A DNA stretch of 64,000 bases from Clostridium lacusfryxellense (lineage in GTDB: Bacteria; Bacillota; Clostridia; Clostridiales; Clostridiaceae), in NCBI RefSeq assembly GCF_018861735.1, contig NZ_JAHLEB010000004.1:98910-162909 (forward strand), read 5' to 3'. Numbering within the stretch: position 1 is the stretch's first letter; every line of letters starts with the position of its first letter. This document shows positions 20,586 to 30,251 of this stretch, in pieces. The notes beneath the pieces are model-generated. The model was not told the DNA's origin, did not search any database, and worked only from the letters and a program-made list of their open reading frames with translations. Position numbers and translations under genes: made by a program.

Positions 20586-22661
20586 TTGGCAAAAGTCAGA
20601 ATATATGAATTAGCAAAAGAATTAGAAGTGTCAAGTAAAGAATTAATTAATGTACTATTTGAAGAATTTAGTATAAAGGCCAAAAATCATATGAGTGTGA
20701 TTGAGGAAGAGGATGCTGAATTAATAAAGGAACTTTATAGTGATGAAAATTCAGGACTTAAGGATAATAAAAACGAAACTGTAGAACACTATGAGAATCT
20801 TGCTAATGAAGATGCTAACAAAGTTGTTATTAGAAAAAGAGGTAGAAAAGGAAGAGACGAACTAGGTAATGGTAATAATGGTGTTGAGGCGATAGATGAT
20901 GAAGTTGTCGTAATCGATAGTACTATTACAGTTAAAGATTTAGCTGAAACTTTGAAGAGACCATATGTTGAAGTAATTAAACAACTTATTTTTATAGGAG
21001 TTATGGCTGGAATGAACCAAGAAATTGATTTTGCTACAGCTGAAAAAGTAATAGAAAAATATGGTGCTCTTGCAGTACTCAGAGAAGTAGAAGAAGGCAA
21101 AATTGCTGATGATGAAGATATTGATGACTCTGAAACTGAAATAGACACAGATAAAAAACCAGCTGTTGTTACTGTTATGGGTCACGTTGATCACGGCAAG
21201 ACATCACTTCTTGACTGTATTAGAAAGTCTAAAGTTACAGAATCAGAAGCAGGCGGAATAACACAACACATAGGTGCATATACTGTTGATATTAAGGGTG
21301 AAAAGATCACATTCTTAGATACACCAGGTCATGAAGCGTTCACAGCAATGAGAGCAAGAGGAGCCCAAATAACAGATATAGTTATACTTGTAGTAGCTGC
21401 AGATGATGGTATTATGCCACAAACTGAAGAAGCTATAAATCATTGTAAGGCTGCTAATGTACCAATTATAGTAGCTATAAACAAGATAGATAGACCAGGA
21501 GCTAATCCAGATAAAGTTAAACAAGAATTAACAGAGTTTGGTCTTGTAGCAGAAGATTGGGGCGGAGATACTATATGTGTTCCAGTATCAGCTCATACTA
21601 AAGAGGGTATAGATACTTTACTTGAAATGGTAGTGATTACAGCTGAAATGTTAGAGCTTAAAGCAAATCATAAGAGAAAAGCAAAAGGAACAGTTATAGA
21701 AGGTAAATTAGACAAAGGTCGTGGACCACTTGCTACATTACTTATACAAAATGGTACACTCAAAACTGGAGATTCTATAATAGTTGGATCTACTTACGGA
21801 AGAATAAGAGCAATGTTTGATGATAAGGGTAAAAAAATCAAATCAGCAGGACCTTCTATACCAGTAGAAATACTTGGATTATCAGATGTTCCAGCAGCTG
21901 GAGATAGATTTAATGTAGTTAAAGATGAGAAAACTGCAAGAAATATGGCTGAAACTAGAAAAGCAAACTTAAGAGAAGAACATTTTGAAACTAGTAATAG
22001 AGTTTCTATGGAGAACTTATATAGCCAAATACAAGAAGGATCTGTTAAAGAACTTGGAGTAATAGTTAAAGCTGATGTTCAAGGGTCTGTAGAGGCAGTA
22101 AGACAATCTCTTGAAAAACTATCTACTGATAATGTTAAAGTAAGAGTTTTACATTCTGGAGTGGGAGCTATTACAGAAACAGACGTTGTTCTAGCAGCTG
22201 CATCAAACGCAATAATTATTGGGTTTAATGTAAGACCAGATAATAATGCAGCAGCAATAGGAGAAAAAGAGAAAGTAGAAATTAAAACTTACAGAATAAT
22301 TTATGATGCTCTTGACGACATAAAAGCTGCAATGCTTGGAATGCTTGATCCTGTATATAAAGAAGTTGTTTTGGGTAGAGTTGAAATAAGACAAATATAT
22401 AAAGTTTCTAATGTTGGAACAATAGCTGGGTCTTATGTATTAACAGGTAAAATTACTAGAAGTAGTTCTGTACGTGTACTTAGAAATGGAATAGTTATAA
22501 CTGAATCAACTTTAGCTTCATTAAAAAGATTTAAAGATGATGCAAAAGAAGTTGCTGCTGGATATGAATGTGGATTAAGCGTAGAAAAATTCAATGACAT
22601 TAAAGAAGGCGACATTATTGAAGCATTCATTATGGAAGAAATAAAACCAAAATTAACATAA
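20586..22661 (+). CDS. infB: Translation initiation factor IF-2
   Basis: GTPase that places initiator tRNA on the 30S subunit. Two IF2N modules ([13 protein letters not shown] at the start; [20 protein letters not shown]), then the G domain with G1 GHVDHGKT (residues 199-206), DTPGHEAF and NKIDRPGAN, domain II, and C-terminal fMet-tRNA-binding domains. The chosen start is TTG 20586, giving the family N-terminus and placing GGGGGTGA 6 nt upstream; a GTG at 20577 in frame lies inside that ribosome binding site. The N-terminal linker is short and acidic. Confidence 0.97.
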   Translation: MAKVRIYELAKELEVSSKELINVLFEEFSIKAKNHMSVIEEEDAELIKELYSDENSGLKDNKNETVEHYENLANEDANKVVIRKRGRKGRDELGNGNNGVEAIDDEVVVIDSTITVKDLAETLKRPYVEVIKQLIFIGVMAGMNQEIDFATAEKVIEKYGALAVLREVEEGKIADDEDIDDSETEIDTDKKPAVVTVMGHVDHGKTSLLDCIRKSKVTESEAGGITQHIGAYTVDIKGEKITFLDTPGHEAFTAMRARGAQITDIVILVVAADDGIMPQTEEAINHCKAANVPIIVAINKIDRPGANPDKVKQELTEFGLVAEDWGGDTICVPVSAHTKEGIDTLLEMVVITAEMLELKANHKRKAKGTVIEGKLDKGRGPLATLLIQNGTLKTGDSIIVGSTYGRIRAMFDDKGKKIKSAGPSIPVEILGLSDVPAAGDRFNVVKDEKTARNMAETRKANLREEHFETSNRVSMENLYSQIQEGSVKELGVIVKADVQGSVEAVRQSLEKLSTDNVKVRVLHSGVGAITETDVVLAAASNAIIIGFNVRPDNNAAAIGEKEKVEIKTYRIIYDALDDIKAAMLGMLDPVYKEVVLGRVEIRQIYKVSNVGTIAGSYVLTGKITRSSSVRVLRNGIVITESTLASLKRFKDDAKEVAAGYECGLSVEKFNDIKEGDIIEAFIMEEIKPKLT

Positions 22662-22682
22662 GTGTAAGGAGTAGTGGGTTGT

Positions 22683-23120
22683 ATGGTTAGTTATAGAAAC
22701 GGTAGAATAAATGAAGAAATAAAAAAAGATGTAAGCAATACAATTCAGAACAAGATTAAAGATCCTAGGTTAAGTGCTATGGTAAGTGTAACAAAAGTAG
22801 ACACAACAAAAGACTTAAGTTATACAAAAATCTATGTTAGCATATTTGGTAATGAGCTTGCTAAAAAAGAATCAATTCAAGCACTAAAAAGTTCAACTGG
22901 ACTTATTAGAAAGGAACTTGGGGCTCATGTTAAATTAAGACATGTTCCTCAAATTATCATAGAAGTGGATGAAACTATAGAACGTGCTATTCATTTAGAA
23001 ACTCTTTTTCATCAAATTAAGGAAAAAGATAAGAATGAACAAGTAAAGGACAATGATGATATAATAAAAGATGATGTAAATGAAGAAGGTATAGCAGAAG
23101 AAAATAGCGATGAAGATTAA
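22683..23120 (+). CDS. rbfA: 30S ribosome-binding factor A
   Basis: Cold-shock-related 30S maturation factor. The KH-like fold is seen in YRNGRINEEIKKDVSNTIQN, IKDPRLSAMVSVTKVD and RHVPQIIIEVDETIERA. AAGGAG at 22666-22671 fits ATG 22683 better than an in-frame GTG at 22674. The acidic C-terminal extension of about 30 residues is longer than in E. coli. The 3' end overlaps nrnA by 11 bp. Confidence 0.95.
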   Translation: MVSYRNGRINEEIKKDVSNTIQNKIKDPRLSAMVSVTKVDTTKDLSYTKIYVSIFGNELAKKESIQALKSSTGLIRKELGAHVKLRHVPQIIIEVDETIERAIHLETLFHQIKEKDKNEQVKDNDDIIKDDVNEEGIAEENSDED

Positions 23121-24072
23121 CGGTATTGTTGAAAAAATAATTACGTTTAAAAAAATTGCTATTACTTTTCATACTTCTCCAGATGGTGATTCATTAGGTA
23201 GTGCACTTGCACTGCTTATTGGACTTAGAAAGTTGAAGAAGGATGTGTGTATAATTTCAAAAGAAATTATCCCACAAACTTTTTCTTTTTTGCCATATTC
23301 AAATGAAATTAATGCTGAAATAAGTCAACCACCTGAAGGAACTGATTGCGTTATAGTACTAGACTGTGGTAATTTTAAAAGAGTTAATGCCGATTTAAAG
23401 TTACATGATAAGAAGTATGAATTAATTAATATAGATCACCACCTATCTAATGATTTGTATGGTGACATAAATTTTATTGATGTATTAGCCTCGGCTGTTG
23501 GAGAAATTATATATGAAGTGTTAAGACTTCTTAATGTGGAATTAGATAAGGAAATAGGCACATGTTTGTATACTTCATTACTTACAGATACAGGATGTTT
23601 TAGACACTCGAGTACCACGGAGTTAACTCATAACATTGCTGGAAGGCTTATTAATACAGGGATAGATTTTAGTGATATTTACAGAATGATTTTTGAAAAT
23701 AAGAAATTTGAGGAAATAAAATTTTTTGGAGAAATTATTAGTAATATGACATTAGAACTTAATGGTAAAGTATCTGTTATGTATATCTCTAAAACTGTAC
23801 TTGAAAAATATAACCTAGAAGCAGTTGATACATCGGATGTTATTAATTCTGGGGTTTCAATAGATACTGTTGAAGTCGCTATTCTTATAAAAGAATTGGG
23901 AAACGGTGTTAAAGTGAGTTTAAGATCTAAATATTTAGTAAATGTAAGCAAAATTGCTGAAGATTTTAACGGTGGGGGACATATTAGAGCAGCAGGTTTT
24001 TATGCACAGGCAAGTTTTGATAATACTAAAGTTAAATTAATAGAAATCATAGAAAAAGAGTTGATGAAATGA
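23110..24072 (+). CDS. nrnA: Bifunctional oligoribonuclease / pAp phosphatase (DHH-DHHA1)
   Basis: Degrades short oligoribonucleotides and dephosphorylates pAp; also acts on pGpG in several species. DHH motifs: FHTSPDGDSLGSALAL, VLDCGN, NIDHHLSND (the DHH triad) and a C-terminal DHHA1 glycine motif GGGHIRAAGF. Length 320 aa. It overlaps rbfA at its start and truB (ATGA) at its end, a tightly coupled run also seen in other firmicutes. Confidence 0.94.
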   Translation: MKINGIVEKIITFKKIAITFHTSPDGDSLGSALALLIGLRKLKKDVCIISKEIIPQTFSFLPYSNEINAEISQPPEGTDCVIVLDCGNFKRVNADLKLHDKKYELINIDHHLSNDLYGDINFIDVLASAVGEIIYEVLRLLNVELDKEIGTCLYTSLLTDTGCFRHSSTTELTHNIAGRLINTGIDFSDIYRMIFENKKFEEIKFFGEIISNMTLELNGKVSVMYISKTVLEKYNLEAVDTSDVINSGVSIDTVEVAILIKELGNGVKVSLRSKYLVNVSKIAEDFNGGGHIRAAGFYAQASFDNTKVKLIEIIEKELMK

Positions 24073-24938
24073 ATGGTATAATAAATGTATTTAAACCTAC
24101 AGGGATTACTTCTTTTGATGTAGTCCGTACAATAAGAAAAATTAGTAATATAAAAAAAGTAGGCCACGCTGGTACTCTAGATCCTGAGGCTAGCGGGGTT
24201 TTACCTGTTTGTATTGGAAGAGCAACAAAGGCAATTGACTATATAATGGGCGATTTTAAAATCTATGAAGTTGAGCTTAAATTAGGAGTAACTACAGATA
24301 CTTATGATAGAGAAGGTAAGATTTTAAGTGAGAGTGAAGTAGCTCTGAGTGATGAGGAAATTACTGGGGCTATTAATTCTTTTATTGGTGAAATAAAACA
24401 AATTCCACCAATGTACTCAGCTCTAAAGGTAAATGGGAAAAAGCTTTATGAATTAGCAAGAGCAGGAATAGAAATAGAAAGAGCGGCAAGACCTATAACG
24501 ATCTATGAAATAGATATTACAAATTTAGAGTCGCCATACGTAAAGTTTAGGGTTAAATGCTCTAAGGGTACTTATATTAGAAGTTTATGTTATGACATCG
24601 GAGAATTACTAAAATGTGGCGGAATGATGTGGAATTTGCGTAGGACTGCTACTGGTCAATTTCATATTGATGATGCTATAAATATAGAGGATTTAAATGA
24701 AGAAAATATAAGTAAACATGTTATGCCTATTGAAAAGATTTTTCAAAATAATTCTAAAATTATCATAGAGGATAAGTTTGTTAAGTTTTTGCTCAATGGC
24801 GTTGTGGTAAAGGATAAAGCATTAACTTGTAAGTTTGAGATGGGTACTATGTATAGTATATATAATAATGAAAATGATTTTATTGGGATTGCGGATAAAG
24901 GCAATGATGGTGTTAGGCTAATAAAATCATTTATATAG
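24069..24938 (+). CDS. truB: tRNA pseudouridine(55) synthase TruB
   Basis: Makes pseudouridine 55 in the T-loop of tRNAs. The catalytic Asp38 lies in GHAGTLDPEASGVLPVCIGR; GINVFKPTGITSFDVV-type N-terminus, PPMYSALKVNGKKLYELAR and CSKGTYIRSLCYDIGE follow. Length 289 aa. The start overlaps the nrnA stop by 4 bases and ribF follows 11 bp on. Confidence 0.97.
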   Translation: MNGIINVFKPTGITSFDVVRTIRKISNIKKVGHAGTLDPEASGVLPVCIGRATKAIDYIMGDFKIYEVELKLGVTTDTYDREGKILSESEVALSDEEITGAINSFIGEIKQIPPMYSALKVNGKKLYELARAGIEIERAARPITIYEIDITNLESPYVKFRVKCSKGTYIRSLCYDIGELLKCGGMMWNLRRTATGQFHIDDAINIEDLNEENISKHVMPIEKIFQNNSKIIIEDKFVKFLLNGVVVKDKALTCKFEMGTMYSIYNNENDFIGIADKGNDGVRLIKSFI

Positions 24939-24949
24939 GAGTATATTAA

Positions 24950-25867
24950 ATGATAGTTATAAAAGATAATTTTAAAAGAAAACTTGAATATTCAACATAC
25001 ATTGCTTTAGGAAGTTTTGATGGCATACATTTAGGCCATATGTCTCTTATAAACAAAACTGTGGAACTTGCAAAAACAAATAACGCTAAAAGCATGATTT
25101 GTACATTTAAAAATCACCCTTTATCTGTTATAAACAAAGAGATTTGTCCGAAGTTAATAATGGACAATGACACCAAATTAAATTTATTAGAAAAAACTGG
25201 TATTGATATAGTTAATTTAGTTAATTTTGATAAAAAATTTATGAAGATAACCCCAGAAGAATTTATAAATAATATGGTGAAATTATATAATGCAAAAGGT
25301 ATAGTTGTTGGGTTCAATTATAGATTTGGATATAAAAATTTAGGCGATGTAGAAATGATTAAAACATATAGTGAGCTATTAGGATATAAGCTTTATGTTT
25401 GTGATGCCATTACTATTAATGATGAGGTTGTTAGTAGTTCGAAGATACGTCATCTCATTGCTGAAGGCAATATCATAAAAGCAAATGAACTTTTAGGGAG
25501 GCCGCATTCTATTATTGGAAAAGTTATAGAGGGAAAACAACTCGGCAGAACTATTGGATTCCCTACTGTGAATTTAAATTACAATAAGGAATATATTCTT
25601 CCTAAGGGAGGAGTATACTACACTGTAGTTGAATACGAGAATGTTTTTTATAAAGCTATAACTAATATAGGATATAATCCTACTGTAGAAGGTGGAAAGT
25701 TATCGGTTGAAACACATATTCTAAACTTTAATAAACAAATCTATGGTGAAGTAGTTAAAATAAACTTTATAGACAGAATAAGAGATGAAGTTAAATTTGA
25801 GACTGTTGATAAGTTAAAGCAGCAGCTGTTAAAGGATAAGAATTATGTTATAAATGAAAAAATATAA
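24950..25867 (+). CDS. ribF: Bifunctional riboflavin kinase / FAD synthetase
   Basis: Converts riboflavin to FMN and FAD. The N-terminal nucleotidyltransferase half has LGSFDGIHLGHMSLI and VVGFNYRFGYKNLGD; SSSKIRHLIAEGNI links to the C-terminal kinase half with GRTIGFPTVNL, GVYYTVV and NIGYNPTV. Length 305 aa is usual. It is the last gene before the separately promoted rpsO. Confidence 0.96.
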   Translation: MIVIKDNFKRKLEYSTYIALGSFDGIHLGHMSLINKTVELAKTNNAKSMICTFKNHPLSVINKEICPKLIMDNDTKLNLLEKTGIDIVNLVNFDKKFMKITPEEFINNMVKLYNAKGIVVGFNYRFGYKNLGDVEMIKTYSELLGYKLYVCDAITINDEVVSSSKIRHLIAEGNIIKANELLGRPHSIIGKVIEGKQLGRTIGFPTVNLNYNKEYILPKGGVYYTVVEYENVFYKAITNIGYNPTVEGGKLSVETHILNFNKQIYGEVVKINFIDRIRDEVKFETVDKLKQQLLKDKNYVINEKI

Positions 25868-25897
25868 TAAAAATACAGATTTAGATGTAAAAACTAA

Positions 25898-25926
25898 TTT
25901 ACAATTTAATGTTAGTTTGTTATAAT
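25898..25926 (+). promoter_or_regulatory. Strong sigma-A promoter of rpsO
   Basis: TTTACA (25898-25903), 17-nt spacer, perfect TATAAT (25921-25926) with TG one base upstream (extended -10). It predicts a leader of about 75 nt before the S15 gene. Confidence 0.8.
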
Positions 25927-25949
25927 TGATATGAACCTTATGCTAAGTT

Positions 25950-25998
25950 CACCGAATCACCAACGGTATACTTGGAATATGGGGATTATATTCGGAGG
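25950..25998 (+). promoter_or_regulatory. rpsO leader with two mutually exclusive helices at the ribosome binding site
   Basis: CCGAAT (25952-25957) can pair with ATTCGG (25990-25995), whose last two bases belong to the GGAGG at 25994-25998. GAATAT (25975-25980) can instead pair with ATATTC (25988-25993). Both helices compete for the same ATTC, so only one can form, and one of them masks part of the ribosome binding site. S15 is known to repress its own translation through leader structures in several bacteria; that this leader does so is inference. Confidence 0.45.
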
Positions 25999-26007
25999 TG
26001 TTGTAAA

Positions 26008-26271
26008 ATGGAAAAAGCTACAAAACAAGCAATAATGGTAAAACATGCAAGACATGAAGGAGATACAGGTTCTCCAGAAGTGCAAATAGCACTACTTACT
26101 GCTAGAATCCAAGAGTTAAATGAACATTTGAAAGTTCATAAAAAAGATCACCATTCTAGAAGAGGTCTATTAATGATGGTTGGACAAAGAAAAGGAATGT
26201 TAGGTTACTTAAAGAACCAGGATATTGAAAGATATCGTGCAATTCTTGCGGAACTTGGACTAAGAAAGTAA
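26008..26271 (+). CDS. rpsO: 30S ribosomal protein S15
   Basis: Primary 16S rRNA-binding protein of the small subunit platform. Family signature: [39 protein letters not shown] and [13 protein letters not shown] longer frame opens at 25972, but CGGAGG sits 10 nt before ATG 26008, which gives the usual N-terminus MEKATKQ and 87 aa. It has its own promoter and terminator; pnp follows. Confidence 0.98.
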   Translation: MEKATKQAIMVKHARHEGDTGSPEVQIALLTARIQELNEHLKVHKKDHHSRRGLLMMVGQRKGMLGYLKNQDIERYRAILAELGLRK

Positions 26272-26273
26272 TT

Positions 26274-26302
26274 CAGAGCGGCTTTGCCGCTCTGTTATTT
26301 TA
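26274..26302 (+). terminator. Rho-independent terminator after rpsO
   Basis: 9-bp GC-rich stem CAGAGCGGC / GCCGCTCTG, TTT loop, tail TTATTTTA. It starts 2 bases after the rpsO stop. The tail is interrupted, so some read-through into pnp is likely. Confidence 0.85.
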
Positions 26303-26375
26303 GGTTAGGAAAATAATATATACAATTAATTAATAATAATAATAATATTAATATAAATTTAGGGGAGGCAAATAT

Positions 26376-28502
26376 ATGATTCATATTATGGAAACTACTG
26401 TTGCAGGTAGAACTCTTAAAGTTGAATATGGTAAGGTTGGAATGTTATCTGACTGTGCATTATTCATGAGTTATGGAGAAACAGTAGTTTTAGTTAATGC
26501 AAATGCATCAGAAAAACCAAGGGATGGTATTGATTTCTTTCCATTAAGTGTAGAATATGAAGAAAAACTTTATGCTGTTGGTAAAATTCCTGGTGGATTC
26601 ATAAAAAGGGAAGCAAGACCATCTGAAAAAGCTATTTTAACTGCAAGAGGAATTGATAGGCCTCTAAGACCATTATTTCCTAAAGGTTATAAAAATGATG
26701 TTCAAATCGTTTGTACTGTATTATCAGTTGAACAAGATAATTCACCTGAAATACTTGCTATGAATGCAGCATCACTAGCTCTATGTGTATCTAGTATACC
26801 ATTTACGGATGCTGTTGCAACAGTTTCAGTAGGTCTTATTGATGGTAAATTCATATTAAGTCCTACACAAGAAGAAAGAAATTTAACTTCTCTAAAACTT
26901 ACAGTTTGCGCAACAAAAGACAACGTAACAATGATAGAAGCAAGTGGTGATGAAATAGCTGAAGATATAATGATAGCTGCAATCGACTTTGCTTTTGAAG
27001 CATGTAAAAAAATAGTAGCTTTCCAAGAAGAAGCTGTTGCTAAATTTGGAAAGAAGAAAAATATTCCTGAATTTGCGAAAATAGATGAAACTCTCGAAGC
27101 TGATGTTAGAAATTTCTGTTTTGATATGGTAAAGACAGCAATGTACATAATGGATAAAGATGAGAGAAATGTAATGGTTGATGAAATAAAAGAGAAAATA
27201 AAAGTTGAATTTAATGAAAAGTATGCTGATAAAAAATCAGATATTGGTGAAGTTTTCTATAATATTCAAAAAGAAATAGTTAGAAACATGATGTTAAATG
27301 AAGATAGAAGACCTGATGGAAGAGCTTTTGACGAAGTTAGAAAAATAAGCTGTGAAGTAGGAATACTTCCAAGAACTCATGGAACTGGTTTATTCACTAG
27401 GGGACTAACTCAGGTACTTGGAGTTGCAACTCTTGGAGCTTTAAAAGAAGCTCAGATACTAGATGGAATAGGTGATGAAGATACTAAAAGGTATATGCAT
27501 CATTATAATTTTCCAGCTTATAGTGTTGGAGAAACTAAACCAATGCGTGGACCTGGTAGACGTGAAATAGGTCATGGTGCATTATCTGAAAAAGCAGTAG
27601 AACCACTTTTACCATCTGTAGAAGATTTCCCATATGCTATTAGAGTTGTATCAGAAGTATTAAGTTCTAATGGTTCAACATCTCAAGCGAGTGTTAGTGC
27701 AAGTATTTTAGCATTACTAGATGCTGGTGTTCCAATTAAGAGACCTGCAGCGGGAATTGCAATGGGATTAATTACAAATGCAGATTTATCTAAAGAAAAG
27801 GTATTAACTGATATTCAGGGCATTGAAGATTTCTTTGGTGATATGGATTTTAAAGTAGCAGGAACAGTTAAAGGTATTACTGCTATTCAAGTTGATACAA
27901 AGCTTCATGGATTATCTAATTACTGCATTAAAACAGCAATTATAGATGCTAAAAAAGCTAGACTTCATATAATAGAAAAAATGAACGAATGTATACCAGC
28001 ACCAAGAAGTGAAATGTCAGCATATGCTCCTAGAATGTATGTTCTAAACGTAGCACCTGACAAGATTCGTGATGTAATAGGTAAAGGCGGAGCAACTATA
28101 AAGAAAATTATAGCAGAAACCGGCGTTAAAATAGATACTAGCGATGATGGAAAAATTGTAATTATGTCAAGCGATAGCGTTAGCGCAAATAAAGCAGTAA
28201 AAATTATTGAAGAGCTAACTAAATCGGTTAAAGTTGGAGAAATATATTTAGGAAAAGTAACTAAAATAGCTGCATTTGGTGCATTTGTTGAAATACTACC
28301 TAATAAAGAAGGCCTAGTGCATATATCTAAACTTGATTTTGCTAGAGTAAATAAAGTAGAAGATATTGTTGCTGTTGGTGATGAAATATTAGTAAAAGTA
28401 ATGGAAATAGATAACCAAGGAAGAGTTAATCTTTCAAGAAGAGATGCTATTAAAGATAGTGAAACAGAGAAAAAAGAGACTGATAAAAAAGAGAATGCAT
28501 AA
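26376..28502 (+). CDS. pnp: Polyribonucleotide nucleotidyltransferase (PNPase)
   Basis: Phosphorolytic 3'-5' exoribonuclease. Two RNase PH domains (first: [24 protein letters not shown]; second: [47 protein letters not shown]) flank a helical domain, and the C-terminus has a KH domain ([15 protein letters not shown]) and an S1 domain ([20 protein letters not shown]). Length 708 aa. GGGGAGG is 7 nt from the ATG. rpsO-pnp order is near universal. Confidence 0.98.
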   Translation: MIHIMETTVAGRTLKVEYGKVGMLSDCALFMSYGETVVLVNANASEKPRDGIDFFPLSVEYEEKLYAVGKIPGGFIKREARPSEKAILTARGIDRPLRPLFPKGYKNDVQIVCTVLSVEQDNSPEILAMNAASLALCVSSIPFTDAVATVSVGLIDGKFILSPTQEERNLTSLKLTVCATKDNVTMIEASGDEIAEDIMIAAIDFAFEACKKIVAFQEEAVAKFGKKKNIPEFAKIDETLEADVRNFCFDMVKTAMYIMDKDERNVMVDEIKEKIKVEFNEKYADKKSDIGEVFYNIQKEIVRNMMLNEDRRPDGRAFDEVRKISCEVGILPRTHGTGLFTRGLTQVLGVATLGALKEAQILDGIGDEDTKRYMHHYNFPAYSVGETKPMRGPGRREIGHGALSEKAVEPLLPSVEDFPYAIRVVSEVLSSNGSTSQASVSASILALLDAGVPIKRPAAGIAMGLITNADLSKEKVLTDIQGIEDFFGDMDFKVAGTVKGITAIQVDTKLHGLSNYCIKTAIIDAKKARLHIIEKMNECIPAPRSEMSAYAPRMYVLNVAPDKIRDVIGKGGATIKKIIAETGVKIDTSDDGKIVIMSSDSVSANKAVKIIEELTKSVKVGEIYLGKVTKIAAFGAFVEILPNKEGLVHISKLDFARVNKVEDIVAVGDEILVKVMEIDNQGRVNLSRRDAIKDSETEKKETDKKENA

Positions 28503-28507
28503 TGATG

Positions 28508-28538
28508 AAAGGGCTTAGATGCCTTTTTATTTTTTTTT
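28508..28538 (+). terminator. Rho-independent terminator after pnp
   Basis: AAAGGGC / GCCTTTT, a 7-bp stem with one G-T pair and a 6-nt loop, followed by a long, nearly uninterrupted T run. Confidence 0.75.
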
Positions 28539-28597
28539 AATAATATTACTCTAATATGCACATAGTAAATACAAATTCTCATTAAGGAGAGGCGCAT

Positions 28598-29872
28598 ATG
28601 TATAATTTATTTAAGTTGGACAATGGGTTAAGAGTTGTAGTTGAAAACATTGAATACGTAAACTCTGTAAGTGTAGGTTTATGGGTAGAAAATGGGTCAA
28701 GAAATGAAGACATAAATAACAGTGGAATATCACATTTTATCGAACATATGCTTTTTAAAGGAACGGTTACAAGATCTGCAAAACAAATTGCAGAAGAAAT
28801 TGAGGACGTGGGTGGTCAATTAAATGCATTTACAGGAAGAGAAGCTACCTGCTTTTATGTAAAGGCATTAGATACTCATTTAGATTTGTCATTAGATATT
28901 CTCTCAGATATGCTTTTTAATAGTAATTTAGCAGAAGAGGATATAGAAAAAGAAAAAAGTGTAATATATGAAGAAATAAATATGAGTGAAGATTCACCGG
29001 AAGATGTTTTATCAGATTTACACACCAAAGCAATTTGGGATTTGGACTCTATATCGTTACCTATTTTGGGAACAATGGATACTGTAAAATCTTTTAGCAG
29101 AAAAGTGATATTAGATTATATAGATTCATATTATATACCAGAGAATTCAGTTATATCTATTTCTGGTAAATTTGATATGAAAAATATAGAAACCCTTGTT
29201 GAAAAATTCTTCGGTAAATGGCGTTGTAAAAACAAAAAGATAACTGAATATAGTAGCCCATTAATATTAAATAAACATTATTTTAGAAAAAAAGATATTG
29301 AACAACTACATGTAAGTCTTGGGATTCCGGGCATAGAACTTGATAATGAGGATACCTATACATTGATTTTATTAAGCAATATATTAGGCGGAGGAGCATC
29401 ATCACGATTATTTCAAAAGATACGTGAAGATTTAGGTTTGTGTTATTCAATTTATTGTTATATATCTGCGTTTAAAAACACTGGAATTGTAAGTATTTAT
29501 GCAGGAATTAACCCGACCAATGTGAGAGTTGCTATTGAAGCTATCAAGGAAGAAGTCAGTAATTTTGCTAAGGTAGGGATTGATAATGAAAGATTAAATA
29601 AAGCTAAAGAACAGTTAAAGGGGAGTTATATTTTAGGCCTTGAAAGCACAAGTAGTAGAATGTTTAGTAACGGAAGATCTGTAATGTTTTTAAATAAAAT
29701 TAATACGCCTGAAGATGTATTAGAAAAAATTAATAAAATAGATATGGCAAGGGTAAACTCTGTAATGGAGAAGACATTTAAAAAAGGTATAATAAATTCT
29801 GCTTACGTTGGCAAAGATAAGGAAATGCTTAAAGATGTTTTTGAAGGTAATATTATCTCTGTAGATAAATAA
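28598..29872 (+). CDS. M16 family zinc peptidase (MlpA/PqqL-like processing protease)
   Basis: Inverted-motif zinc metallopeptidase of the insulinase/mitochondrial processing peptidase family. The HxxEH motif is His46, Glu49, His50 in GISHFIEHMLFKG, with the distal Glu in YEEINMSED. A second, inactive M16 half starts at about residue 180 and includes GGGASSRLFQKIREDLGLCYS. Length 424 aa. The same gene (mlpA/ymxG) follows pnp in Bacillus. Substrate unknown. AAGGAGAGG precedes the ATG. Confidence 0.93.
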   Translation: MYNLFKLDNGLRVVVENIEYVNSVSVGLWVENGSRNEDINNSGISHFIEHMLFKGTVTRSAKQIAEEIEDVGGQLNAFTGREATCFYVKALDTHLDLSLDILSDMLFNSNLAEEDIEKEKSVIYEEINMSEDSPEDVLSDLHTKAIWDLDSISLPILGTMDTVKSFSRKVILDYIDSYYIPENSVISISGKFDMKNIETLVEKFFGKWRCKNKKITEYSSPLILNKHYFRKKDIEQLHVSLGIPGIELDNEDTYTLILLSNILGGGASSRLFQKIREDLGLCYSIYCYISAFKNTGIVSIYAGINPTNVRVAIEAIKEEVSNFAKVGIDNERLNKAKEQLKGSYILGLESTSSRMFSNGRSVMFLNKINTPEDVLEKINKIDMARVNSVMEKTFKKGIINSAYVGKDKEMLKDVFEGNIISVDK

Positions 29873-29899
29873 ATTTATTTATGAAAATATAAAAATCAT

Positions 29900-29927
29900 G
29901 CATAACTCCTTAGTAAATTTCATATTA
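29900..29927 (+). promoter_or_regulatory. Possible sporulation sigma factor (SigG/SigE-like) promoter
   Basis: GCATA (29900-29904), 16-nt spacer, CATATTA (29921-29927), located 33 nt before the ymxH-like gene. The boxes resemble the forespore SigG consensus, but spacing is 1-2 nt short of the usual 17-18. The downstream gene belongs to a family named as sporulation proteins, which is the reason to list it. Confidence 0.3.
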
Positions 29928-29960
29928 TCTTATGAGAAATATTAAGGAGATGTTGTTTAT

Positions 29961-30236
29961 ATGGAAGATAACATAAAGTTATATAGTGAAATGGAAAGAT
30001 ATGAAATTATTAATATTAATGATGGTGATAAATATAGTAATTTAGGTAGTAATGATGTAGTTATTGATGAGAATGGACTATTAAAATTTCTTATTATAAA
30101 CGAAGGTAGTTCAAAATTTAGTTTCTTTCGTAATAATGAGATTATTGAGGTTCCATGGGATTACGTTAAAAAAATAGGATCTAGAACTATAATAATTGAT
30201 GTTGATAATGAATTTCTAAAAAAATCTCATATCTAA
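29961..30236 (+). CDS. YlmC/YmxH family PRC-barrel-like sporulation-associated protein
   Basis: Small 91-aa protein with a PRC-barrel-like pattern: an acidic N-terminal half (RYEIININDGDKYSNLG) then VPWDYVKKIGSRTIIIDVD. Members are annotated as YlmC/YmxH sporulation proteins in Firmicutes and the B. subtilis gene ymxH sits in the same place after the M16 protease. Molecular role is unknown. AAGGAG is well placed. It is 15 bp upstream of the aspartate kinase gene. Confidence 0.8.
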   Translation: MEDNIKLYSEMERYEIININDGDKYSNLGSNDVVIDENGLLKFLIINEGSSKFSFFRNNEIIEVPWDYVKKIGSRTIIIDVDNEFLKKSHI

Positions 30237-30251
30237 TTTTGGAGGATAGTA

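Noticed and set aside
26702..27148. 148-codon - strand frame inside pnp
   Set aside because: Antisense shadow of a conserved coding region; no start signal.
27965..28597. 210-codon - strand frame antisense to the 3' end of pnp
   Set aside because: Long but fully antisense to the KH/S1 coding region, Ser/Ile-rich as expected from reversed Lys/Glu codons, and it runs through the pnp terminator.
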